Assembly (NCBI RefSeq): GCF_035013165.1
Contig: NZ_JAYGJQ010000002.1
Span: 248,001-312,000, forward strand
Reading direction: 5' to 3'
DNA: 64,000 nucleotides
From: Bacteriovorax sp. PP10
Lineage (GTDB): Bacteria > Bdellovibrionota > Bacteriovoracia > Bacteriovoracales > Bacteriovoracaceae
Positions within the stretch are counted from its first letter, which is position 1; the number at the start of each line of letters is the position of its first letter. Position numbers and translations under genes: made by a program. Positions 44,200 to 51,856 of the stretch are shown one piece after another. The notes under the pieces are model-generated. The model did not search any database. It was not told where the DNA came from and saw only the letters and a program-made list of their open reading frames with translations.

Positions 44200-44399
44200 G
44201 TGGATGCAACGATACTCTTTTTAGAGTCAGTGATAATTAATATTCTTAAAACGGCGGGTGAGCGTGGGTCTTTATCTATTCAAAAAATGTATTGTATTGA
44301 AAAATTGGTTTACTTCAACCGTGCAAGAATTCAGGAAAGAGTTGCTTACGCAAAAGGATCTGGAACATACAGAGCTTTAACAATCACAGAAAAGAAATT
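44200..44399 (+). pseudogene. Possible gene remnant or short ORF
   Basis: An open frame from GTG 44200 runs to 44487, but past 44400 it reads through the opposite-strand ferredoxin gene. The unique part (NILKTAGERGSLSIQKMY, CIEKLVYFNRARIQERVAYA, KGSGTYRALTITEKKFY) uses codons like the neighbouring genes and looks protein-like, yet no ribosome binding site precedes it and no family is recognised. It could be the remnant of a larger gene broken by the ferredoxin locus, or a short real gene. This fills most of the 290-base gap after the terminator. Confidence 0.3.
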
Positions 44400-44633
44400 C
44401 TATTCGCCGTCTTCGCCAATCGCTTCAACCGGACAAGCTTCCATCGCACTTCTGCATTCTTCTAGTTCTTGTGGAGTCTTAGGTTGAAGTTTGACATAAG
44501 CGTGGCCGTCATCATCGTTCATTGTGAAAAAATTCGGGGCTTCCATCACACATGCATCGCAAGCAATACATTGATCATCTACGTAGAACTTCCCCGGTTT
44601 GTTTTCACTAAATTTCGATTTCTTGTCGGCCAT
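44400..44633 (-). CDS. 4Fe-4S ferredoxin
   Basis: A 77-residue ferredoxin with one [4Fe-4S] cluster site: Cys 22, 25 and 28 in CIACDAC, and Cys 67 in ACPVEAI. The Asp-rich middle (MNDDDGHAY) and VDDQCIACDACVMEAPNFF start are typical of small bacterial ferredoxins. It carries electrons in the cytoplasm to an unknown partner. It begins 22 bases after the ppiD-like gene on the same strand and may share its transcript. Confidence 0.93.
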   Translation of the reverse strand: MADKKSKFSENKPGKFYVDDQCIACDACVMEAPNFFTMNDDDGHAYVKLQPKTPQELEECRSAMEACPVEAIGEDGE

Positions 44634-44655
44634 CGCTCACTATCTCTTTCGTTTA

Positions 44656-46155
44656 TTACATTCTAATTGCGTTATGATTGATCTTGATTCTTGTATTAGC
44701 TTCAAGTTCCTTTAAAACGTTATCCATCATCTTTTTAGCTAATGTGTTTTGCAGGCTTGCCGTATCTGTTGCAGCTTTCGCAGCAGCGTTCAGGTCGGCC
44801 ACTACAGCACCTGGAGTCGTTCTTATCATGACTAAGTTTGCACCGTCATCAAAAGAATGGAACTGAGGCTTAGTTAAATCAGATGAAAAGATCGTTTTCA
44901 TGTTGTCAGCTGACAGGTAAGTACCAGCATCTACGCCATCAATACGATTAATTGAGCTTTTGTTATACGCCAGCTTGTATTTTGCTACGATATTCTTAAC
45001 TTCTGACTCGTTTCCAGCTTCTAGTGCTTTTCTAAGTTCGTTAGCGATTGAAACAGTTAACGTCTTTAGAGACTCAACTTTATCTTTTTGGATTGTTTCA
45101 CGAGCAAATTTCTCGCGGAAGTCTTCAAATTTCGCTTTCACTTCTGGTGTCTTGTTTTCAACTAAAATCAGGTGGTACCCGTAAGCAGTCTTGATTGGAG
45201 CTGAGATTGTCCCAGGTTTTTGCGAGAAGGCCGCTTCATCAAATTCAGGAACCATTTGTCCTTTTGAAAATGCTTTAAGTTCTCCGCCTTTTCCTTTTCC
45301 AGATGGATCTTCAGTGTACTGGTTAGCTTTAGCAGCGAAGTTTGCTGGAGTTACTTCTTTAGCGATTTTTTCAATTTGAGCTTTTACGTCAGCATCAGCT
45401 TTACCTTGAGACATAATCAGGATGTGGCGAGCTGTAACAGTTTCTGGTTTATCCAGGCTTGATTGTCTTTCTTTAAACATTGATTCAAGTCTTTTTAGAT
45501 TTGTATCAACAGTAAGAAATCTTGCCACTTCATCGCTTGAAACATCAATGAACTGATTTAGTGAATTTTTAGAGATTGTCACGATTTCAGCATTCACTTT
45601 TTCAGCGCGGAATTTTGCCATGTCAGCAATATACCCTTTTGAAAGAGGGAAGTGATTCGTTAGGTCTGCCATTTGCTTCATTCTGATTTGATCAATAACA
45701 TCTTGCTCGAACTCAAGTGGAGTTAAGCGGTTTGCTTGAAGGACACCTTTGTAGCGAGTGATATCGAACTGGCCATTTGTCTGGAAGTAAGGAAGACCTT
45801 TAATTTCAGCTTTCACTTCTTCTTCTGATGGAAAAGTTCCGAGATCTTTAGCGAATTTCACTAATAGTTTTCTCTGAACGATGTTTTTGATAACCATATC
45901 TTTGATTTTCATCTCTTCAAGTTGTTTTGCAGAAATGTCATCACCGTAAATTTGTTTATAGAACTGAAGTTGACGATTATACTCTTGTTCATATTCTTCA
46001 GGCTTAATTGGTGATCCACCAACTGATCCTACGTTAGAGGCCGATCCTCCACCTTCAAATTGCTGGTAGCCAGTAAACATGAAAGCAAGAATGATAATAC
46101 CGATTAAAACAGTCGCGAAAACGCCGGCCGTTTTGTTCTTTGTGAATTCAGACAT
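44656..46155 (-). CDS. ppiD: PpiD/SurA-type peptidyl-prolyl isomerase foldase
   Basis: A 499-residue membrane-anchored foldase. N-terminal membrane segment (AGVFATVLIGIIILAFMFTGY) followed by a SurA/PpiD N-terminal helical region (EYNRQLQFYKQIYGDDIS), and a parvulin-type isomerase domain at about 235-345: TARHILIMSQG, YTEDPSGKGKGGELKAFSKGQMVPEFDEAAF and TAYGYHLILVENK. Asymmetric layout with one parvulin domain fits PpiD (E. coli PpiD is longer, 623). It helps outer-membrane and secreted proteins fold in the periplasm. It diverges from mreC. Confidence 0.85.
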   Translation of the reverse strand: MSEFTKNKTAGVFATVLIGIIILAFMFTGYQQFEGGGSASNVGSVGGSPIKPEEYEQEYNRQLQFYKQIYGDDISAKQLEEMKIKDMVIKNIVQRKLLVKFAKDLGTFPSEEEVKAEIKGLPYFQTNGQFDITRYKGVLQANRLTPLEFEQDVIDQIRMKQMADLTNHFPLSKGYIADMAKFRAEKVNAEIVTISKNSLNQFIDVSSDEVARFLTVDTNLKRLESMFKERQSSLDKPETVTARHILIMSQGKADADVKAQIEKIAKEVTPANFAAKANQYTEDPSGKGKGGELKAFSKGQMVPEFDEAAFSQKPGTISAPIKTAYGYHLILVENKTPEVKAKFEDFREKFARETIQKDKVESLKTLTVSIANELRKALEAGNESEVKNIVAKYKLAYNKSSINRIDGVDAGTYLSADNMKTIFSSDLTKPQFHSFDDGANLVMIRTTPGAVVADLNAAAKAATDTASLQNTLAKKMMDNVLKELEANTRIKINHNAIRM

Positions 46156-46306
46156 ACATTTGATCCTTTTGGTTTTCTAGAGTTCAAAATTTTTAATATT
46201 GTAACGATTAAAAAGTTAGTTCGTAAAGTTTATTGGCTTTTTAATAGAGATTGCTTAAGCTTAATTACTATTTGAATTTCTATTAAATTTCTCGGGAGTG
46301 AATCAG

Positions 46307-47197
46307 TTGAGATTGTCTGACTCAGAAGAGCGCCGAACCAAGATTGTGATCAACAGCATAATACTTGCAATATCCCTGTATGGGATGTCGCAGCGAGATT
46401 ATGTGTTTCAAAAAACTTCTATTGCTGAAAGAGTCATTATTGACCTTATGGCGCCAGTGCAAACATTTGTCACCGGCGTGCAAGAGGGAATGAGCTCTTA
46501 TGTTGAGCACTATGTTGCCAATTTAAACGCAAGCAAAGAGAACAAAGTTTTGAAATCAAAAATTTCTGATCTTCAGAACGAAGTTTTCAGTTATCAAGAA
46601 GCTGTCAAAGAAAGTGACCGTCTTCGCGAGCTGATTAACTACGGTGAAAATCTAGAAAGAAAGAAAATTGTTGCCCGCGTAGTGTCGTGGGATTCAGCGG
46701 ATGACTACAAAGTTGTTCGTATCAACAAAGGTCTTAAAAATGGAATCAAGCTTCAATCGGTTGTTACATCAGCAGAAGGATTAGTTGGGTACGTATATCG
46801 TCTGACAGATCACTTCGCCGACGTTATTACGATTTTAGATGCTAACAACCGCGTTGACGGTGTTGTTGAAAGACTTCGCTCTCACGGTGTCGTTGAAGGT
46901 TATAGCCGCGGCCGCTGTATCATGAAGTACGTTAACAGAACTGAGCCAATCATTCTAAACGACATGGTATTAACAGCTGGTTTAGGAAACGTTTATCCAA
47001 AAGGTCTGAAGATCGGATACATCTCTAGAATTGAGAGAGAAAGTTACGGTATCACTCAGCACGTAGAAATCACTCCATTAGTAAACTTCTCAAAACTTGA
47101 AGAAGTTTTAGTTCTTGTTCACGAGCAAGAAGAACACAAGCAATTAGAGTGGCGCGCTCTTGATGAACAACTGAACTCTGGAGAGGTGAAGAGATGA
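46307..47197 (+). CDS. mreC: Rod shape-determining protein MreC
   Basis: A 296-residue MreC from TTG 46307, chosen because GGGAG at 46294-46298 is then at proper spacing; a GTG at 46298 overlaps that site and is less likely. After one membrane segment (IVINSIILAISLYGM) comes a coiled coil (about 60-100) and the beta-barrel domain with VVSWDSADDYKVVRINKGLKNGIK, VVTSAEGLVGYVYRL and TAGLGNVYPKGLKIG. MreC links the MreB cytoskeleton to periplasmic wall synthases and stimulates PBP2/RodA. Its end overlaps the mreD start by 4 bases. No mreB lies upstream, where ppiD is divergent. Confidence 0.92.
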   Translation: MRLSDSEERRTKIVINSIILAISLYGMSQRDYVFQKTSIAERVIIDLMAPVQTFVTGVQEGMSSYVEHYVANLNASKENKVLKSKISDLQNEVFSYQEAVKESDRLRELINYGENLERKKIVARVVSWDSADDYKVVRINKGLKNGIKLQSVVTSAEGLVGYVYRLTDHFADVITILDANNRVDGVVERLRSHGVVEGYSRGRCIMKYVNRTEPIILNDMVLTAGLGNVYPKGLKIGYISRIERESYGITQHVEITPLVNFSKLEEVLVLVHEQEEHKQLEWRALDEQLNSGEVKR

Positions 47198-47727
47198 AAA
47201 CTAACTTAAAAGACATCATCGTCCCTCTAATTAAGACACTTATTTTGTTGTTCTTCTTAGAAGTTATGACGACTGCTGTATTCCCGAACATCGGGTTAAT
47301 GAACTATAGAATTCCGTTTAACATCCTTTTAGTTTTATTCTTAGGATTAAGACTAGAAACTCCATACCTTGCGATCATTATTATGATCGTTCAGTACTTT
47401 CACGGATTTTTCTCCGTTGAAGGTTGGGAGATGGGAACTGTTACGGGAATCGTAATCTGTGTTGTCGTATCTTACGTTAGAGAGATGATCCATTTTTCTT
47501 CGTGGACTATGACGATCTTAATTACTCAAGTCTTCCAGTTACTATGGTTTTTTGTTCAATCCATCCTGATTTACATTCAGTTAGGAAGTTTGAACTATAT
47601 TTTCGAAAAAGGATGGCGTTTCCTTCCTCAAAGCGTAATTATCGCTCTTTTATCGCCACTCTTTTTCTACTTACTAAACCGCATTTGGAATGTGGATGAG
47701 CGTGGAATGTTAGGAGACAAGGTATAA
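47194..47727 (+). CDS. mreD: Rod shape-determining protein MreD
   Basis: A 177-residue hydrophobic protein with about five membrane segments, directly after mreC (4-base overlap) and before mrdA, the usual MreD position. The segments FNILLVLFLGLRLETPYLAI and HGFFSVEGWEMGTVTGIVIC are MreD-like. It works with MreC in the elongasome. Sequence conservation is low in this family, so position matters for the call. Confidence 0.85.
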   Translation: MKTNLKDIIVPLIKTLILLFFLEVMTTAVFPNIGLMNYRIPFNILLVLFLGLRLETPYLAIIIMIVQYFHGFFSVEGWEMGTVTGIVICVVVSYVREMIHFSSWTMTILITQVFQLLWFFVQSILIYIQLGSLNYIFEKGWRFLPQSVIIALLSPLFFYLLNRIWNVDERGMLGDKV

Positions 47728-47728
47728 A

Positions 47729-49804
47729 ATGTTTGGTGAAGATGACCTGGTCAAGTCCCATCAGGAAAGAGCAGACGTAATATTCAATATTATTGTCATT
47801 GCATTTGCTATTTTACTGGCGCGACTTTGGTACCTACAAATATATCGTGGAAAGCAGTTCTTTAACTACTCACTAGAAAACCGTCTTCGAAAAGACGTCG
47901 TGCGTGCTCCGCGCGGGATGATTTTCTCGAGAAACAACGTTCTTCTTACTCATAACGTCCCTCGTTTTGATGCCATCGTGACTCCTCAGTACCTGGAGAG
48001 TTCAGATGAAACTGTTGAATACTTAGCAGAAATTTTAGGGACAACTCCAGATTCAATTAAAAAGACTCTTAAAAAATTCCAGGGACAAGCAACTTATATC
48101 CCGGTTGTTATTAAGAAGAATATTTCAAGAAAAGAAGTAGCGATTATTGAAACTGAATCAAGCCGTCTTCCGGGTGTATCAGTTGAAACATTTATCTCAC
48201 GTGAGTACACGGATAGAGATACCGGAGCTCACTTACTTGGGTATATTTCAGAAATTTCTCAGGAAAAACTTCCGCGCTTAAGAGAGCGCGATAAATACGA
48301 TTACAAACAAGGTGATTTTATCGGGCAAGCTGGTATTGAGCAGCAGTTCGATTTAGATATCAGAGGACAAGACGGCTACCAGTTCATGGAAGTTGATGCC
48401 AGAGGACGCGCCAGAAGACACGTTACATCTGATGACCTTTATACTGGTATTGAAAACAAAATCGCTGAGCCAGGAAAAAATATTCGTCTGACAATCGACC
48501 GCGATGTGCAGCTTGCTGCTTACCACGCGCTTGATGGAAAAGACGGTGCGGCCGTAGCTCTTGATATCGAAACTGGTGAAGTTTTGGCCATGGTTTCTCG
48601 TCCGGCCTACGACCCAGGAAACTTCTCGACAGGATTAACATCGAATTACTGGGGAAGCCTTGTAATGGATGAAAAACGTCCTCTGAGAGATAGAACAATC
48701 CAGGAGCATTACTCTCCAGGATCTACATTTAAAACCCTGACTCACATCGCGGCCCTTGAAGAAGGACTGATCAACGAGAATACAAAAATCGTTTGTAATG
48801 GTGGATATAGAATGGGTGGACGTGTATTCCACTGTTGGAAAAAAGAAGGTCACGGAGTTGTAGACGTTATTAAAGCGCTTCAGTCTTCATGTGACGTTTT
48901 CTATTATATGATCGGTAACAGAATCGACATCGACGTTATTTATAAATACGCGACGATGTTTGGTATGGGACAAAGATCAGGGATCATTCTTCCTCGTGAA
49001 ACAAGTGGTCTAATTCCCAATCAAGAATGGAAGAAAAAACGTACGGGTGTCGAGTGGCAAAGAGGGGAGACTCTTTCTTGCGTAATCGGTCAGTCATTCG
49101 TCAACGTAACTCCACTTCAACTAGCAATGTTCTATTCGACATTAGCAAACGAAGGAAAGTTATTCAGACCTCACGTTGTTAAAGAAGTATTCTCGAATAC
49201 TGGTCAGGTTCTAAAACGTTACGAACCAGAACTAATCAACGAGTTTAAAATTTCTAAGAAGACAATCGACCTTGTTAAGCATGCTCTTTTTGATACTGCT
49301 AACGTTCAAGGTGGTACAGCTTTCGCTCAAAAAGGTGTTGGTCTTCAAATGTCAGCTAAAACAGGTACCGCTCAGGTTATCGGGTTCTCTGCTGATAAAA
49401 TTTTCAACAAGTGTGAAAACCAGGAATATAGATTCCGTCACCACGGTTTATTTACAGCGTACGCACCAAGTATCAATCCTAAAATTGCAGTAGCAGTTGT
49501 TATTGAACATGGTTGCCACGGTGGATCTGCAGCAGGTCCGGTTGCAAAAGCAATGATCGCTGCTTATTTAAATAAGTATTATCCAAAATATCAAGAGAAG
49601 CTGGTCGCTCAAGACAAGATGACTTATCAAGAAGCACTTGACGACACCAGAGCTAATCCTGTGCCTATTATCATGGAAACAAATCCAAAAGATTTCTTCG
49701 ATGAACAAGGTGTTTTAGTGAAGAATTTTTTCCTGGATAAGAGTGGGAAAAACGCAGCGATTGTACCAGTTCCAGCGGCCAGTGCGGCCTCTGAGGGAGA
49801 ATAA
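47729..49804 (+). CDS. mrdA: Penicillin-binding protein 2 (transpeptidase)
   Basis: A 691-residue class B PBP. After an N-terminal anchor (IIVIAFAILLARLWYLQIY), the dimerisation region has RAPRGMIFSRNNVLLTHNVP. The transpeptidase domain shows the catalytic SxxK as Ser 332-Thr-Phe-Lys 335 (YSPGSTFKTL), the SxN triad as SSCDVFYY (Ser-Ser-Cys, unusual third residue as in PBP2 proteins), and KTG in SAKTGTAQV. It cross-links lateral wall peptidoglycan with RodA. An alanine-rich tail ends the protein. It overlaps rodA by one base. Confidence 0.95.
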   Translation: MFGEDDLVKSHQERADVIFNIIVIAFAILLARLWYLQIYRGKQFFNYSLENRLRKDVVRAPRGMIFSRNNVLLTHNVPRFDAIVTPQYLESSDETVEYLAEILGTTPDSIKKTLKKFQGQATYIPVVIKKNISRKEVAIIETESSRLPGVSVETFISREYTDRDTGAHLLGYISEISQEKLPRLRERDKYDYKQGDFIGQAGIEQQFDLDIRGQDGYQFMEVDARGRARRHVTSDDLYTGIENKIAEPGKNIRLTIDRDVQLAAYHALDGKDGAAVALDIETGEVLAMVSRPAYDPGNFSTGLTSNYWGSLVMDEKRPLRDRTIQEHYSPGSTFKTLTHIAALEEGLINENTKIVCNGGYRMGGRVFHCWKKEGHGVVDVIKALQSSCDVFYYMIGNRIDIDVIYKYATMFGMGQRSGIILPRETSGLIPNQEWKKKRTGVEWQRGETLSCVIGQSFVNVTPLQLAMFYSTLANEGKLFRPHVVKEVFSNTGQVLKRYEPELINEFKISKKTIDLVKHALFDTANVQGGTAFAQKGVGLQMSAKTGTAQVIGFSADKIFNKCENQEYRFRHHGLFTAYAPSINPKIAVAVVIEHGCHGGSAAGPVAKAMIAAYLNKYYPKYQEKLVAQDKMTYQEALDDTRANPVPIIMETNPKDFFDEQGVLVKNFFLDKSGKNAAIVPVPAASAASEGE

Positions 49805-50910
49805 TGATTAACTTTAGAGAAGAGCTTAAACGATACGACTATTCTTTCTTCGGAATTTGTACCGCTATTTTTATTATTGGTATTTTAAACCTGTATTCTG
49901 CGACACACTCACATGGAGTTGGTCCGGAACAAGGGATTTATAAAACTCAAATCCTGTGGTTCTGTTTGTCATGGATGGCCGGTATTGTTGTCAGTTTTAT
50001 TCAACCAAAAAACTTTTACCGTTTAGCTTATCCGTCTTACTTAATTTGTATCATGTTCCTCATCATGGTTTTATTCGTCGGTCACTCTGCTTTAGGGGGA
50101 CAAAGATGGATTGGGATCGCCGGGATGAAATTCCAGCCTTCCGAGTTAGTTAAGATGTCAGTTGTTCTCGTTCTGGCCCGTTGGTATGCGAAAGCTTCAC
50201 CCGAGCAGGAAACCGGATTCAAAGAACTGATCATTCCATTTTTAATTACGTTCGTTCCGGCCATTATGGTTATTATTCAGCCCGATCTTGGAACGGGGAT
50301 GTTAACGCTTTTAATTTTCTTCCTAATCACTTTCTACAGAAAGCTAAAATGGAAGACGATTGTTATCATCGGAATTATGGGAATCGTTACTGGTACGGTC
50401 ATGTACAACTTCGGTTTACGTGAATACCAAAAGAAAAGGATCATCACTTTCATCGATCCAGAGTTCGATGCAAAGGGGTCTGGTTACAACGCTATTCAAT
50501 CTAAGATTGCTATTGGTTCAGGACAGTTTTTTGGAAAAGGTTTCCGTCAGTCATCTCAGGGTGCACTTAACTACCTTCCGGAAAATCACACTGACTTTAT
50601 TTTCGCGATTTTCAATGAAGAGCACGGATTCGTTGGATCAGTTTTCCTGATCGCACTTTATCTCGCTCTTTTCTACAGACTCTTGTGGCTGGCCTCCAAC
50701 GTGAATAAGATGTTCGACTCCATTGTCGTCGTCGGAGTTCTCGCGATTTTCTTCTGGCACACGATTGTTAACATGAGTATGGTTTCCGGATTAATGCCTA
50801 TTGTTGGTATTCCCCTCCCACTGATGTCCTATGGGGGATCTAACCTCCTCACATTCGGTATTTGCTGCGGAGTGGTGACGTCAATTAGTAATGCGAGAAA
50901 TTTATTCTAA
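49804..50910 (+). CDS. rodA: Peptidoglycan polymerase RodA
   Basis: A 368-residue SEDS protein with about ten membrane segments. Key parts: LYSATHSHG at the first periplasmic loop, RWIGIAGMKFQPSELVKMS, IQPDLGTGMLT with the catalytic Asp, GSGYNAIQSKIAIGSGQFFGKG, LPENHTDFIFAIFNEEHGFVG, and GIPLPLMSYGGSNLLT. It polymerises lipid II into glycan strands with PBP2. The start overlaps the mrdA stop (TAATG), so these partners are translationally coupled. Confidence 0.96.
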   Translation: MINFREELKRYDYSFFGICTAIFIIGILNLYSATHSHGVGPEQGIYKTQILWFCLSWMAGIVVSFIQPKNFYRLAYPSYLICIMFLIMVLFVGHSALGGQRWIGIAGMKFQPSELVKMSVVLVLARWYAKASPEQETGFKELIIPFLITFVPAIMVIIQPDLGTGMLTLLIFFLITFYRKLKWKTIVIIGIMGIVTGTVMYNFGLREYQKKRIITFIDPEFDAKGSGYNAIQSKIAIGSGQFFGKGFRQSSQGALNYLPENHTDFIFAIFNEEHGFVGSVFLIALYLALFYRLLWLASNVNKMFDSIVVVGVLAIFFWHTIVNMSMVSGLMPIVGIPLPLMSYGGSNLLTFGICCGVVTSISNARNLF

Positions 50911-50940
50911 TGTCTGTCATTTAATTAAATGTCAGCATTA
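50908..50940 (+). other. Imperfect inverted repeat at the rodA stop
   Basis: A nearly symmetric segment centred at 50924.5 pairs CATTTAA with TTAAATG and, across mismatches, CTG with CAG and TAATG with CATTA. It spans the rodA stop codon. Without a T run it is probably a 3'-end structure or a regulator site rather than a classical terminator. Confidence 0.4.
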
Positions 50941-51031
50941 GTACTGATGTAAGACTTGACTCTATTGGAATCTTCGTGGGAAAATATTTTAGTCTCAGTA
51001 AGGGACTATCAATTATAACCACGGACGTTTC

Positions 51032-51496
51032 ATGAAGAAAGTTTCGAGTATCGGCAGTCTAGTTAAGAAAATCTACCGCACTTATTCAGCAGAACTTTTA
51101 ATCTCACTTCAGGCGAGAGGGTTTACTGATTTAAGGCCTTCATTTCTTGAAGTACTTCTGTTCATCTGTGAACACGACGGTCCTTCTATTAAAGAAATTG
51201 GTGGGGGATGCGGACTTAAAAAACAAACAATGACATCACACTTAAATGAATTGGAAAACCGCGGGTATATTGAACGCAAAATCAATTCACATGATAAACG
51301 CGAGCAAAATATCTTTTTGACTGAATACGGCCTGAAATTCAAATTGAATCTTTTTGAATGTATTGGCGATATTGAAAAGAAGTATACCGATCTAATCGGT
51401 GACCTGGAATTAAACAGAGTTGAGTTGATTTTAAAGAACTTTCACTCAAAACTCTTAATTCAGCCAGGACTTTTCGAGCATTTCTCTGATCACTGA
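51032..51496 (+). CDS. MarR family transcriptional regulator
   Basis: A 154-residue winged-helix protein of MarR type: FLEVLLFICEHDGPSIKEIGGGCGLKKQTMTSHLNELENRGYIERK with the wing NSHDKREQNIFLTEYGLKF (about residues 35-95), then a dimerisation helix. It lies 120 bases upstream of feoA on the same strand, which suggests control of ferrous iron uptake or response to another signal. MarR proteins near feo genes are not the usual Fur-type control, so this is worth testing. Ligand unknown. Confidence 0.88.
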   Translation: MKKVSSIGSLVKKIYRTYSAELLISLQARGFTDLRPSFLEVLLFICEHDGPSIKEIGGGCGLKKQTMTSHLNELENRGYIERKINSHDKREQNIFLTEYGLKFKLNLFECIGDIEKKYTDLIGDLELNRVELILKNFHSKLLIQPGLFEHFSDH

Positions 51497-51615
51497 TAAA
51501 GATTAGAAAACCATCTATTGAAAAACTCCTCTCATCTGTACTAGTATGACCTTATGTTTGATTATTCAAATTTTTATTTCACGTAGAATAAAAATATTCA
51601 TCATAAGGACATACC

Positions 51616-51855
51616 GTGAGTCTTACTCTTGCTGATATTGAAGTTGGAACCAAAGTCGAAGTTGTGAGCTATGAAGGCGAAGGCCTTTATGAGTTCAAGT
51701 TCATTTCACTGGGAATTCTTCCAGGCGATCAAGTTATTGTTCAGTCTAAAAGTTTGTTCGGAGGACCGATCGCCATTAAGCATGGTGAGTGGAGCTTTTT
51801 TGCTTTGAGAAAAGAGTACGCAAAAAAAATTATTGTTAAAAGGTTGGGGTTATAA
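51616..51855 (+). CDS. feoA: Ferrous iron transport protein FeoA
   Basis: A 79-residue SH3-like FeoA protein from GTG 51616 with AAGGA upstream. The body (LADIEVGTKVEVVSYEGEGLY, LGILPGDQVIVQSKSLFGGPIAIKHGEWSFFALRKEYAKKI) is typical. FeoA is a small cytoplasmic protein needed for FeoB function. One base separates it from the feoB ATG. Confidence 0.9.
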   Translation: MSLTLADIEVGTKVEVVSYEGEGLYEFKFISLGILPGDQVIVQSKSLFGGPIAIKHGEWSFFALRKEYAKKIIVKRLGL

Positions 51856-51856
51856 A

